Positions 1 to 9,000 of a stretch of 64,000 bases of DNA are shown here, one piece after another. Origin of the DNA: a virus. Positions within the stretch are counted from its first letter, which is position 1, and every line of letters starts with the position of its first letter. The notes under the pieces were generated by a model. It made no database searches and was not told the origin of the DNA. It saw only the letters and a list, made by a program, of their open reading frames with translations. The stretch covers positions 1 to 64,000 of the IMG/VR virus record IMGVR_UViG_3300030104_002385. One strand, 5' to 3'. The position numbers and the translations under genes are program-made.

Positions 1-1638
1 GACTTTCAGATCTTTGATTTAAACAGTGGTACTCAAACTGGGTTTAGAGTTAAGGCAAGAGTTAAGGCAGTATTTGACGATAGCGGTTCATCCACAGTAT
101 TCACAGGTACTTCATGGGAAATATTAGAGATATTATCACCTGGTGCCAATTATACAGTTGGTACTGTATTTCCTTTATCATATGTACATACCCTTCCTGA
201 TAACTCAACTGCTACATTGACCGTTAATTTAAAGATAACTGCCGTTGCCCCACAACCAACTGTAACAGGTCAAACTAATTTCGACGTTCTATTAATAGGT
301 GATACCATTAATGGGCATACTATAACATATGTTTGGCATAGTGATCTGGATAATTTTCCGTATCATATAATATACGTCAATGGAAGTGGTAGTAATTTTA
401 CTAAGGATACACAATATACATCTAATAGAGGTAATGTAATTACTGCAAAAGCAGGAAAAGGTATAGCAGATAGAGCAGCGTTGGTTGGAATGTATGAATT
501 TCTAGAAAAATCAACGCAATATGTTACTGTAGACGTAGATAAGAACGCACCAGACATCTTTAATCTGTTACAACAACCAGAAGTAACAGTAACACTTACA
601 AATGGAATAGTTACTAATCTTACTATAGTCAGTGGAGGATCTGGATGGGCTAGTTATAACCGTACTCCCAAAGTTATGATATCACCCCCGTCGGTCTCCA
701 CAGGTACTCAAGCAACTTGTAAGGCAGAATTTACTGGTGGAGTGCTAACTGCTATAAAAGTAGACATACCTGGTAGTGGATATTCATCTACAAACCTTCC
801 ACAGGTTTATATAACTAACGTTCATAAGGAAACGACTACTGTTTTAGAGAATGATGCGTATATTCCCGATGAATTTGAGAAATTTAAGAAGGATATTTAC
901 GATAATATACCTGGATTAGACTTTCAAGCGGATGATTTAGCAAAATTAGAGACCACACACATGTCTCAACCCGAAAAAACCATTGTAAATGACTTTGATC
1001 CGTCCTATAAAGTGAAATTAGACACTAATAGGAACAGAATTGACAAATTACCGCAACGAAAATACGCAAAAAACAGGACTCAGCACTTATATGAGAAGAC
1101 TGATGTCAAACATACCTTAGATAGCATTAAAGACATTGAAGAATTACCTAATTCTTACCTTGATTTGATGCAAAAGAACCAAATTGATGATAATAGAGCG
1201 TATCGAAGGAAGGATATTTCCGATATTACGCAGGAAACCGTACCTGATGTCACAGTTCACCGTGAAAGTTTCGTAGAGACCGTACAAGGAACCATGTCTA
1301 ATCTTCCTTACTCCTCACAATACACCAAATACCTAATGAGGCAGTACAGACCCGATACGAGAAGTGTTATAGATATAAATGTAACGCTATCTTGCACTCC
1401 TGTTAACGCAGGTTGTTCACATTTTGCTTGTAGTGCCCCTGCAGGTTCTACTGGTGGCACGACTGATAACGGAAATGGTACTTCAACTACCACATCTTAT
1501 GCAATGTCGGGTCTAATGGGTGATGGTTGTAAGTCATGGACTGCAACTGGTACCATGAAAATGTGGAATGAGTATACCAATCAACGGAATACTTGGAAAA
1601 GTGCAGTTAACGAAAACGGAAATCCCTATAATCCTTAA
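1..1638 (+). CDS. Virion structural protein, 5' end missing
   Basis: The frame is open from base 1, so the gene begins upstream of the window; the TTG at 217 is not its start. About 545 residues are visible. Residues about 195-275 (bases 580-820) hold two copies of a beta-rich module with the signature GSGW/GSGY followed by a P-x-V strand; the same module fills the giant tail protein downstream. Next comes a charged, Lys/Asp/Glu-rich, probably helical stretch (about 280-430). The C-terminus is rich in Gly/Thr/Ser with a Cys cluster (about 465-480) that could bind metal or form disulfides. The gene ends 2 bases before the PAAR tip gene, which suggests a baseplate hub or spike-associated role. 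No specific family was recognised and the function is inferred from context only. Confidence 0.75.
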   Translation, partial: DFQIFDLNSGTQTGFRVKARVKAVFDDSGSSTVFTGTSWEILEILSPGANYTVGTVFPLSYVHTLPDNSTATLTVNLKITAVAPQPTVTGQTNFDVLLIGDTINGHTITYVWHSDLDNFPYHIIYVNGSGSNFTKDTQYTSNRGNVITAKAGKGIADRAALVGMYEFLEKSTQYVTVDVDKNAPDIFNLLQQPEVTVTLTNGIVTNLTIVSGGSGWASYNRTPKVMISPPSVSTGTQATCKAEFTGGVLTAIKVDIPGSGYSSTNLPQVYITNVHKETTTVLENDAYIPDEFEKFKKDIYDNIPGLDFQADDLAKLETTHMSQPEKTIVNDFDPSYKVKLDTNRNRIDKLPQRKYAKNRTQHLYEKTDVKHTLDSIKDIEELPNSYLDLMQKNQIDDNRAYRRKDISDITQETVPDVTVHRESFVETVQGTMSNLPYSSQYTKYLMRQYRPDTRSVIDINVTLSCTPVNAGCSHFACSAPAGSTGGTTDNGNGTSTTTSYAMSGLMGDGCKSWTATGTMKMWNEYTNQRNTWKSAVNENGNPYNP

Positions 1639-1640
1639 AA

Positions 1641-2177
1641 ATGTCATCTCCAGCAGCAATTTATGGCGGTATGTGTAGTGGACATGGTGCTGGAATGTGT
1701 TCTTCACATCATCCAGGTTTAGGTGGTGGTGTTCTTGGTGGGTGTCCTCACGCTCCTACTGCACCACAGATAGTGCCAAAACCCGTAGCAGCGATGAATG
1801 CTACTACACTTTGGCCACCTTTAGTATTAGGTCCAGTTATGGCCTTTTCAAATGTGGTAATTAATGGTAGTATACCTATACGGGATCAAGATATTATCAC
1901 TCCTCATCCTACTCCTAGTGTACATAGTACATCATCTGTAGGATTTAAGTGTTTCTTTACCACAACAACCCCTGCTTGGCATTGTACAATCGGTGTTGCT
2001 GCTGGAAGAGAACTTGCTACTGGACATTCAAGGAAGTTGTATGCAACAACTAAGACTGTTTGGATCAATGGTATGAGGGCAGGTAAGGTAGGTGATTTAC
2101 TAGGAGATGCTACTCCCGCATTCCCTTGTACATCCGTTGTAGCAAAAGGGAGTATTAATGTATTCGTTGGAATTTAA
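1641..2177 (+). CDS. PAAR-motif tail spike tip protein
   Basis: This 178-residue protein reads as a PAAR-domain protein, the family that caps the membrane-piercing spike of contractile tails and type VI secretion systems. The PAAR-like core has a strand with VINGSIPIRDQD, a His/Pro-rich turn (HPTPSVHS), and a later VWINGMRAGKVGD strand typical of the paired PAAR hairpins. His and Cys residues (HGAGMCSSHH near the N-terminus, WHC near residue 115) could hold the metal ion that stabilises PAAR cones. It is longer than a minimal PAAR domain of about 100 residues because of a Gly/Cys/His-rich N-terminus. It sits between an unidentified structural gene and the heme oxygenase block, 2 bases after the former. 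The family call is fairly sure; the metal ligands are inferred. Confidence 0.82.
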   Translation: MSSPAAIYGGMCSGHGAGMCSSHHPGLGGGVLGGCPHAPTAPQIVPKPVAAMNATTLWPPLVLGPVMAFSNVVINGSIPIRDQDIITPHPTPSVHSTSSVGFKCFFTTTTPAWHCTIGVAAGRELATGHSRKLYATTKTVWINGMRAGKVGDLLGDATPAFPCTSVVAKGSINVFVGI

Positions 2178-2179
2178 TT

Positions 2180-2323
2180 ATGGCAACTAGAACTGGGGTT
2201 AACGGAAACGTATTTGTTGAAGCAATACCCAAAAAATCCCGTCAAGGGCAAGGTAAGCATACAAAATACGGTGCTACATCTCGTAATCACGCAAAAAAGA
2301 GGAGTAGAGGTCAAGGAAAATGA
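2180..2323 (+). CDS. Small basic protein, 47 residues
   Basis: An ATG opens 2 bases after the PAAR gene stop and the frame ends in an ATGA overlap with the ho1 start, which suggests translational coupling. The product is strongly basic: the C-terminal half is mostly Lys, Arg, Gly, Gln and Ser, and ends KKRSRGQGK. The N-terminus (VNGNVFVEAIPKKSRQGQGK) is better ordered. No family is recognised. Its tight packing between two real genes and lack of gaps support it being genuine. The charge suggests binding to nucleic acid or an acidic protein, but that is a guess. Confidence 0.65.
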   Translation: MATRTGVNGNVFVEAIPKKSRQGQGKHTKYGATSRNHAKKRSRGQGK

Positions 2324-2955
2324 GTTTACGTGAAGCAACTGCTGAAAATCATAAAAATGCGGAAAAACAACCGTTTGTAGGCATTATGTTTGGTGGAAAA
2401 CTGCCAGATGAGGTATATGCCATATATTTGTGGAATTTATATCTACAATATGAAACTTTAGAGACATTTGCTCATGAAGCTGGCGTTCTTAATACAGATG
2501 AACTAGCGGAATTGTATAGAGCACCTAAAATTAAAGAAGATTATAAGGAACTGTGGCATAGATCTACACCTCCACCTACTCTTCAGACTACTTTAGACTT
2601 TAAAAAGCATCTTCAGGGGATATCTGGTGATCCAAAGGCACTTATGGCACATTGTTACACTCGTCACATGGGTGATTTAAGTGGTGGACAAATGTTAAAG
2701 GCGAGAGTACCTGGTTCTGCTAGAATGTATGACTTTGATGATACGGATACTTTAAAAGGAAAAATCCGTGAAAAACTCAGTGATGATCTTGAAGATGAGG
2801 TAAAAATCGCATATGATTTTGCTACTAAGATGTTTGCGGAGATGTTGATGTATCTTCCACCAGAATTGAATAAACCTTCAACTCCACCTCCAGTAAATAA
2901 AGTAAATTCAGAAAGAATTGCGGATGGTGACGTTTCTTGGGAGGAAGAAGAGTAA
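2320..2955 (+). CDS. ho1: Heme oxygenase
   Basis: Heme oxygenase opens heme to biliverdin IXalpha, CO and iron using reduced ferredoxin; in cyanobacteria biliverdin feeds phycobilin synthesis. The 211-residue protein has the proximal heme ligand candidate His11 in ENHKNAE and the family signature HMGDLSGGQ, with Asp119 matching the distal-pocket Asp of GDLSGGQ in other heme oxygenases. The length is close to the usual 220-240 residues, except that the last 30 residues are an unusual Pro-rich then acidic tail ending WEEEE. ho1 is a known auxiliary metabolic gene of marine T4-like cyanophages, where it can supply biliverdin to phage PebS or PcyA; neither lies in this window. It starts by ATGA overlap inside a run of tail genes, so it is probably transcribed with them. 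Confidence 0.93.
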   Translation: MSLREATAENHKNAEKQPFVGIMFGGKLPDEVYAIYLWNLYLQYETLETFAHEAGVLNTDELAELYRAPKIKEDYKELWHRSTPPPTLQTTLDFKKHLQGISGDPKALMAHCYTRHMGDLSGGQMLKARVPGSARMYDFDDTDTLKGKIREKLSDDLEDEVKIAYDFATKMFAEMLMYLPPELNKPSTPPPVNKVNSERIADGDVSWEEEE

Positions 2956-2958
2956 ATT

Positions 2959-3570
2959 ATGACAGTTGAAATGTTTAATCCTCGGTGGTATTACCGAGGA
3001 GATGTGAACCCTGAAGGTCAAAAACAAATTAAGGATTTATTTGAGAAATACTTAGAAGATCCTCGATATTTCAGTAAACCCGAAAGTTGGGAATGTACTT
3101 GTTCAAGTTCTTGGGAAAGACCTGAAAATGAGGAACTTCCTTGGATTCAATGGTTAGAAGTATTAAAACCCCAATTGAATGAATTTGTAGAGGAAATGAA
3201 ACCTAAAACGGATATTCAGATAATTCCTCAACAAGCTTGGGCAAATCATTACAATACTGGTCATTATCAAGAATACCATAAACATAGTGGTGTTTCTACT
3301 AATATTAGTGTTGTTTACTTTTATGATATTCCCGAAGACGATTGTGGGTTCAGATTTAATAATGATGAGTTCTACGAATACGATGGTTCTGGGTTAGATG
3401 CTCTTTTTGAACTTCCTGTAGGGTTTTATGTAACACCAAAGGATATTAAGACTGGTAGTGTTGTAATATTCCCCTCTCATTATGCTCATTCTGTAGTTCC
3501 TAACAGGTCAAATAACAGAAGAACTACGATGTCTGCCAATATATTTGTAATTCCCCAAAATCCAGCATAA
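2959..3570 (+). CDS. 2OG-Fe(II) oxygenase family protein
   Basis: The 203-residue product resembles the 2OG-FeII_Oxy_5 type of 2-oxoglutarate/Fe(II)-dependent oxygenase common in marine T4-like phages. The double-stranded beta-helix core begins near residue 95 with HYQEYHKHSG (His107/His109 are candidate metal ligands), continues through a VVYFYDIPEDDCGFRFNN strand, and ends with VVIFPSHYAHSVVPN, where His177 is the distal metal ligand candidate. Arg187/Arg188 lie where the 2-oxoglutarate carboxylate is usually held. The substrate is unknown: such phage enzymes may hydroxylate proteins, nucleotides or small molecules. The gene follows ho1 by 3 bases; both enzymes need iron and one shares O2 chemistry with the other, but a joint pathway is not shown. 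Confidence 0.85.
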   Translation: MTVEMFNPRWYYRGDVNPEGQKQIKDLFEKYLEDPRYFSKPESWECTCSSSWERPENEELPWIQWLEVLKPQLNEFVEEMKPKTDIQIIPQQAWANHYNTGHYQEYHKHSGVSTNISVVYFYDIPEDDCGFRFNNDEFYEYDGSGLDALFELPVGFYVTPKDIKTGSVVIFPSHYAHSVVPNRSNNRRTTMSANIFVIPQNPA

Positions 3571-3573
3571 ATA
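3566..3573 (+). promoter_or_regulatory. Late promoter candidate upstream of gp25
   Basis: CATAAATA, one mismatch from the T4 late promoter TATAAATA, lies 27 bases before the gp25 ATG. It overlaps the stop codon of the oxygenase gene, so part of the match is constrained by coding. The same element recurs ahead of other late units in this window. Confidence 0.5.
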
Positions 3574-3600
3574 ATAATTGCAAGGGGTTTTTATGGTTAA

Positions 3601-4020
3601 ATGGCATTCAAAGAGGTTACAGGTAAGGATTTAAAGTTATCTCGTAGCTTTAAAGACATAAACCTTAGTATGGGGAGCAATCCTTTTACTAAGGATGTTT
3701 CTGTGGTCAAAAATAATAATGCTATAAAACAATCCATACGGAATTTAGTTCTGACTTCTCCTGGTGAAAAATTATTTCAACCTTGGTTGGGGTGTAGAGT
3801 AAAAGAGATGCTCTTTGAGCCTCTAGACATGTTTACAGCTCAAAGTATTCAAGATGAGATAATAAATACCATTAACCAACATGATGAGCGTATACAATTA
3901 CAAAGTGTAGAAGTTATCCCGAATTTTGGGAATGATAGATTGAATATCAGTATCGAATATAAAATTGTAGGTATACCAATAGTTGAGACAGTCGATTTCG
4001 TACTACAGAGACCTGAATAA
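3601..4020 (+). CDS. gp25: Baseplate wedge protein gp25
   Basis: This is the T4 gp25 / GPW_gp25 family baseplate wedge component, which links the wedge to the start of the sheath and is conserved in contractile injection systems. At 139 residues it matches the T4 length (132). Family features visible are the N-terminal NAIKQSIRNLVLTSPGEKLF segment and GCRVKEMLFEP, followed by a helix and an EVIP strand pair. The ATG at 3601 gives the expected N-terminus. The Shine-Dalgarno-like AAGGGG (3582-3587) is rather far from it. The gene overlaps gp6 by one base (TAATG). Confidence 0.93.
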   Translation: MAFKEVTGKDLKLSRSFKDINLSMGSNPFTKDVSVVKNNNAIKQSIRNLVLTSPGEKLFQPWLGCRVKEMLFEPLDMFTAQSIQDEIINTINQHDERIQLQSVEVIPNFGNDRLNISIEYKIVGIPIVETVDFVLQRPE

Positions 4021-6047
4021 TGCAACCGAATAATTTAACAGCATTAGATTTTGAAGATGTTAAAGCTTCTATTAAATCTTATCTTAGAACTAGAAATGAG
4101 TTCTCCGATTATGATTTTGAAGGGTCTGCTTTATCTTATCTGGTAGACACTTTAGCATATAACACATATTATACCGCATTTAACGCTAATATGGCGATGA
4201 ATGAGGCATTTTTGCCGTCTGCTACAGTAAGGGACAATGTTGTTAATATTGCCAAACTTTTAAATTATGTTCCTAGATCAATACTTGCTTCTAAGGCGTG
4301 TTTAACGTTCTCTGTACAGACACAACAGACAAATGGAGCATATCCATCAACTGTTACCTTAGCGAAAGGTCCAGTGTCATCTGGGGGTAACTTTATTTGG
4401 AATATTCTTGCATCAAAGACAGCAGAAGTTAATACTACAACAGGTATTGCGTTATTTGACAATGTTGAGGTAAAAGAGGGATCTATTATCAATTATGAGT
4501 ATGTTGTTAATACATTCCAAACACAGAATTTTATAGTACCATCAGAAGACGTTGATATTAATACTTTAGTTGTTAAAGTCAAGGCAAACGAAACTTCTAC
4601 AACATCTGACCTTTATAATAAGGTAGATACAGTTACTAATTTAACTGGTACTACAAGGGTGTATTTCCTTGCTGAAGGTGAGGATATGAGATATGAATTG
4701 AGATTTGGTGATGATAGTGTAGGTAGAAAACTTAAAGATGGTGAGGTTATCGAATTAGAATATTTGGTAACTTCAGGAACCGAAGCAAATGAAATTAATA
4801 GTTTTGATTATATTGGTAATATAACTGATAATTTGGGAATTACATATTCTACAGGAAATATAACAGTAGGTATCAAGCAAAAATCTCAATTGGGTGAAAT
4901 TGCTGAAACTATAGAATCTATCAAGTATAATGCTCCAAGATATTACTCTTCTCAGTATAGAGCAGTAACAGCACAAGATTATGCTGTTATTACTAAAAAC
5001 ATCTATTCTAATGCAGATAGTGTTATTGCTTATGGTGGAGATGCATTACAACCCCCAATTTACGGTAAGGTTTACGTTGCAGTAAAAACTAAGACTGGAT
5101 CTTTACTTAATGATGCAACTAAAAAGAGTATTGCTGCAGATCTTAGAAAATATGCGATGGCATCTATCGATCCTGTAATTATTGACCCAGATGATCTATA
5201 CATCTATCCAAAACTATTTGTTTTATACGATACTGGTGTTACAAACAATACTTCCCAAATAAAGACCGATATTCAATCAGCAATTAATGATTGGGCAACT
5301 CAAACACAAATCAATAACTTTAACTCGACATTTAAGAGTCAGCAATTCCAGAAAGCAGTTACTTTAGCAAATAAGGCAATTAGTGACGTTTCTCTTCAGT
5401 TGACTATTCTAAAATACATTAAACCAATCACCAACCAGACAAATACTTATTGTGTATCTACTGGTTCTAGTCTTTATAATAGTGCTCCAAGTAATACAGA
5501 CGGAACATCATGTAAGAAAGAACCTGTAATCCTCTCAGGAACCTTTAGAACTGCCGATAGACCAGGAATTGATCAACAGTTTGAAGATGATGGTTTTGGT
5601 AAACTCAGGACGTTCTACAACACAGGTAATAAGAAAGTCTATACTAATAATTCTGCTGGTACTGTAAATTATGATACTGGTGAAATTTGTATTGGACCAA
5701 TTACTGCTGTAGGTGCTGGAGACGATGTTCCACTCACAACTAACTTAAATCTTACTGATAGTGTAACAGGAACAGGATCTGTTATTGATACTGGTCTTTT
5801 AGCGACTGATTTATCAATTCCAGTTCTATTCATACCATCAAACATATCAGCAATCCCTGCATCAACTCCTGGCACTATTCTTAGTATCGTAAGTCCAGAG
5901 GTTACTGTAGCCGCTATTGGCACACCACCACCTTCCACTATACCACTAAATAGTTTGACACCAACAGTCTTCGCTCAACCACCTACTATTATCGTGGTCG
6001 ATGCTATAACCAACACTGGTTCACTAACCACTTCGAGTTGTTTCTAA
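4020..6047 (+). CDS. gp6: Baseplate wedge protein gp6
   Basis: This 675-residue protein is the T4 gp6-like (baseplate J family) wedge subunit, which dimerises to form the inner baseplate ring around the hub. The N-terminal LRTRNEFSDYDFEGSALSYL and the following segment with YYTAFNANMAMNEAFL are typical of the family, as is the central YNAPRYYSSQYRAVTAQDY motif near residue 305. The length fits T4 gp6 (660). The last 110 residues are a Pro/Thr/Ile-rich low-complexity tail ending in Cys-Phe that is not part of the usual core and may be an added surface extension. The start overlaps the gp25 stop, and the next gene begins 5 bases after its own stop. Confidence 0.93.
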   Translation: MQPNNLTALDFEDVKASIKSYLRTRNEFSDYDFEGSALSYLVDTLAYNTYYTAFNANMAMNEAFLPSATVRDNVVNIAKLLNYVPRSILASKACLTFSVQTQQTNGAYPSTVTLAKGPVSSGGNFIWNILASKTAEVNTTTGIALFDNVEVKEGSIINYEYVVNTFQTQNFIVPSEDVDINTLVVKVKANETSTTSDLYNKVDTVTNLTGTTRVYFLAEGEDMRYELRFGDDSVGRKLKDGEVIELEYLVTSGTEANEINSFDYIGNITDNLGITYSTGNITVGIKQKSQLGEIAETIESIKYNAPRYYSSQYRAVTAQDYAVITKNIYSNADSVIAYGGDALQPPIYGKVYVAVKTKTGSLLNDATKKSIAADLRKYAMASIDPVIIDPDDLYIYPKLFVLYDTGVTNNTSQIKTDIQSAINDWATQTQINNFNSTFKSQQFQKAVTLANKAISDVSLQLTILKYIKPITNQTNTYCVSTGSSLYNSAPSNTDGTSCKKEPVILSGTFRTADRPGIDQQFEDDGFGKLRTFYNTGNKKVYTNNSAGTVNYDTGEICIGPITAVGAGDDVPLTTNLNLTDSVTGTGSVIDTGLLATDLSIPVLFIPSNISAIPASTPGTILSIVSPEVTVAAIGTPPPSTIPLNSLTPTVFAQPPTIIVVDAITNTGSLTTSSCF

Positions 6048-6052
6048 GTTAG

Positions 6053-9000
6053 ATGACAAATATCAATAAGGTTTCTCAGGCAATTAATGCCCAAACACCT
6101 GAGTTTATCAGGAGTGACTATAAACTATTCAACAAATTTGTTGAATATTACTATAGATCACAAGAAAAAACGGGTTTAGGTCAGAATTTACTTAACAATT
6201 TTCTTCAATATCTGGATATTGATAAGTTGGATATTAGTATCCTTGATGGTGCGACTAAGGTAGTAGAAGATGTAAAAGCAACTGATGAAACGATAGTAGT
6301 AGAAACAATTGATGCATTCTTAGAGAAGAATGGATCAGTAATGATAGGCGATGAGGTAATATATTACGAGAAAACGACTTCTGCTCCAAATATAGCATTA
6401 AGTCCAGGTATTTCATATGATCAGGTAAAATTAAAGTGGACTGGTCTTGCAAATCCACTTAAATCTTTTGATGGCACAACTACATCATTCCCATTAACTT
6501 CACAGAACAATCCAGTTGCTCCTCCTTCTGCACAACACTTGATTGTTAGTGTTTATGGTGAAACTTTAATTCCAAATACTGATTATACTGTTAGTGGAAC
6601 CAATATTGTATTTACAACTGCTCCTAGACTAAAATTAGCATCAGATGGTGAAAGTTTTACTTATATCACTTATTTGAGTGGTTTTGTTGAGAATACTATT
6701 GTTGGAACGGATAATATTTCTAATACATTTGGTGATAGTAAGAAACAATTTACTTTAACTAGAAATGGTGTAAGATATGCACCAGAAATTACTGAATATG
6801 TTATTGCTGTATATGATAATAAACTTTTAATACCTAAAGTAGACTTCTTCCTTGATGATGACCAGTTTATATTTAAAACTGCTCCTCTAAATGGTAGAGC
6901 ATTATCAGTATACGCTATTGAGGCACCTATTCCTTCTTTTGGTTCTAATGCTGTAGGATATTCTCGTGTTGATGATACTGGTAATATCACTAGTATTGCA
7001 ATTAATGCAAATGGTACTGGTTACAGGTATGAATATCCACCAAAAGTTTCTATTAACTCGGATACTGGTAGTGGTGCTTCTGCAACTGCTTTAGTTAATG
7101 GTATTAAGAGTGTTGCTCTTCTAGATGGTGGTAAAGGTTATAGTGATACTAACCCACCTACTGTTGTTATTCAAACTCCAACTAAAACTGGATCTAGTGT
7201 AGCATCTGTTAAGGCAACTGTTACTAATGGTGAGGTTTCTGGACTTGAAGTTACCAATTCTGGTAGTGGGTATACTTTTACTCCTAGACTTACTTTCTTA
7301 CAACCTGGAGGTGCTATATTAGGTGCTCCAACTATTTCTAGCGGTCAAATAACTGGTACTGTACCAATTACTACTGCTGGTCAAGGATATACAACGGTTC
7401 CAACCATTTATGTTGATGAACCAACTGGTTCTAACCCAATTAAAGCAAATTTAAGAGCAGTTTTAACAGATGGTAAGGTTACTGGTGTTACTATACTAAA
7501 TGCTGGTCAAGGATATGAAACTGTACCTAGAATAGCAATTATTGACCCAGTTGGTGCTCAAATTCTTCAAACATCGGTTGATGGTGATGGTCGTGTTATC
7601 AATATTGAGATTTTAAGTGGTGGTGGTGGATATGAAGATACCCCATCTGTTTATATTGTAGATGATAGAGTAAATGATCTAGGAGTTTATATTGGTGGTA
7701 CTGGAGCAACTGCTACAGCATCGATTTTCAATGGTCAGATCATTGATATCAACATTACCAATTTTGGTACTGGGTATAGTGCTGTAACACCTCCTCAAAT
7801 CATAATTCAGTCACCACCTTCAGCAGAAGCTTCTGCTACTATTGGTTTAAATGAAGTTACTGGATTTACAGTAAATCAGGCTGGTTCTGGATATACTAAA
7901 GCACAATTTGAAGGATGTGCTAGAGCAGCGAGTGCAATTAAAGAATATACTGAAGATGGTAATGCAGTATTCTCTAATAACACTGTTGCGTCTGCTGCAA
8001 CTAAAGAAACTACTGTTAAGTGTCTAGATGCTGTATTTGTTAAAAGATTACTTGATAAGTACACAGAACAGTTCTTACCTGATGTTCCTAGTTTAGATTA
8101 TACAAAAATTGATGTTAGAAACTCTATTAAGACAATTAAGGACTTCTATTCATCTAAAGGTACTTCTTATAGTATTGCTTACTTATTTAAGTTACTATAC
8201 GGTGAAACTGTAAGTATTTCTTATCCAAAAGACCAAATAATCAAACCTTCTGATGCTACTTGGTCAATTGACACCATTCTTCGTGCAACTTTAGTTAGTG
8301 GTAATCCTGATAATATTAGAGATGGTCTATTAACTCAAGATGCTGATATTGCAGATACTAATGTATTAGCAGCAAGTGCTTTAATAGAAAACTTTATTTC
8401 TATTAAAACATCAGAAACAGAGATATTTGAGTTAGTTTTATCAGAAGAAACTATTGTAGGAAAGTTCACAGTACCTTATAAGACAAGACTTGCTGAACCA
8501 TTAACTGCAACTGCTGGTATCATCACTGTTGACTCTACAATTGGTTGGCCAGAAAGAAACGGTGAATTTGTCATAGGTACAGGTGCTACAGCAGAAGTTG
8601 TACAATATAAGGAAAAATCACTTAACCAGTTTATAGAATGTACTCGTTCTGTAAATGGTGTTGTTGAAGATTGGGATTCTGCTACTGGAATAGCATCAAA
8701 CTTCACAGTGTATGTCAATAAAGGGACTTCTCAAGAAGTTGTGATGAATATTGTTGGTATTGTTGATGCAGAACAAACAACACTGACAGATACTGGATCT
8801 TACTACTTACCAGGTGATAAACTAACTGTTTCTAAGTTAGGTGGTACTGGCGAAGGAGCAGACTTAAAAACTTGGTTATATAACGTTAAAAAGTTGGTTA
8901 CTGTGACATCTATCACTTATGGTGGTGTTAATAATCAATCTGCAACTGTTACATGTGCTAATGCTCATGGTCTTCTTGTTGGTGATCAGGTAACTGTATA

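Noticed and set aside
217-219. TTG as a possible start for the left-edge gene
   Set aside because: The same frame is open to base 1 without a stop and the sequence before 217 has similar coding character, so the gene is cut by the window edge.
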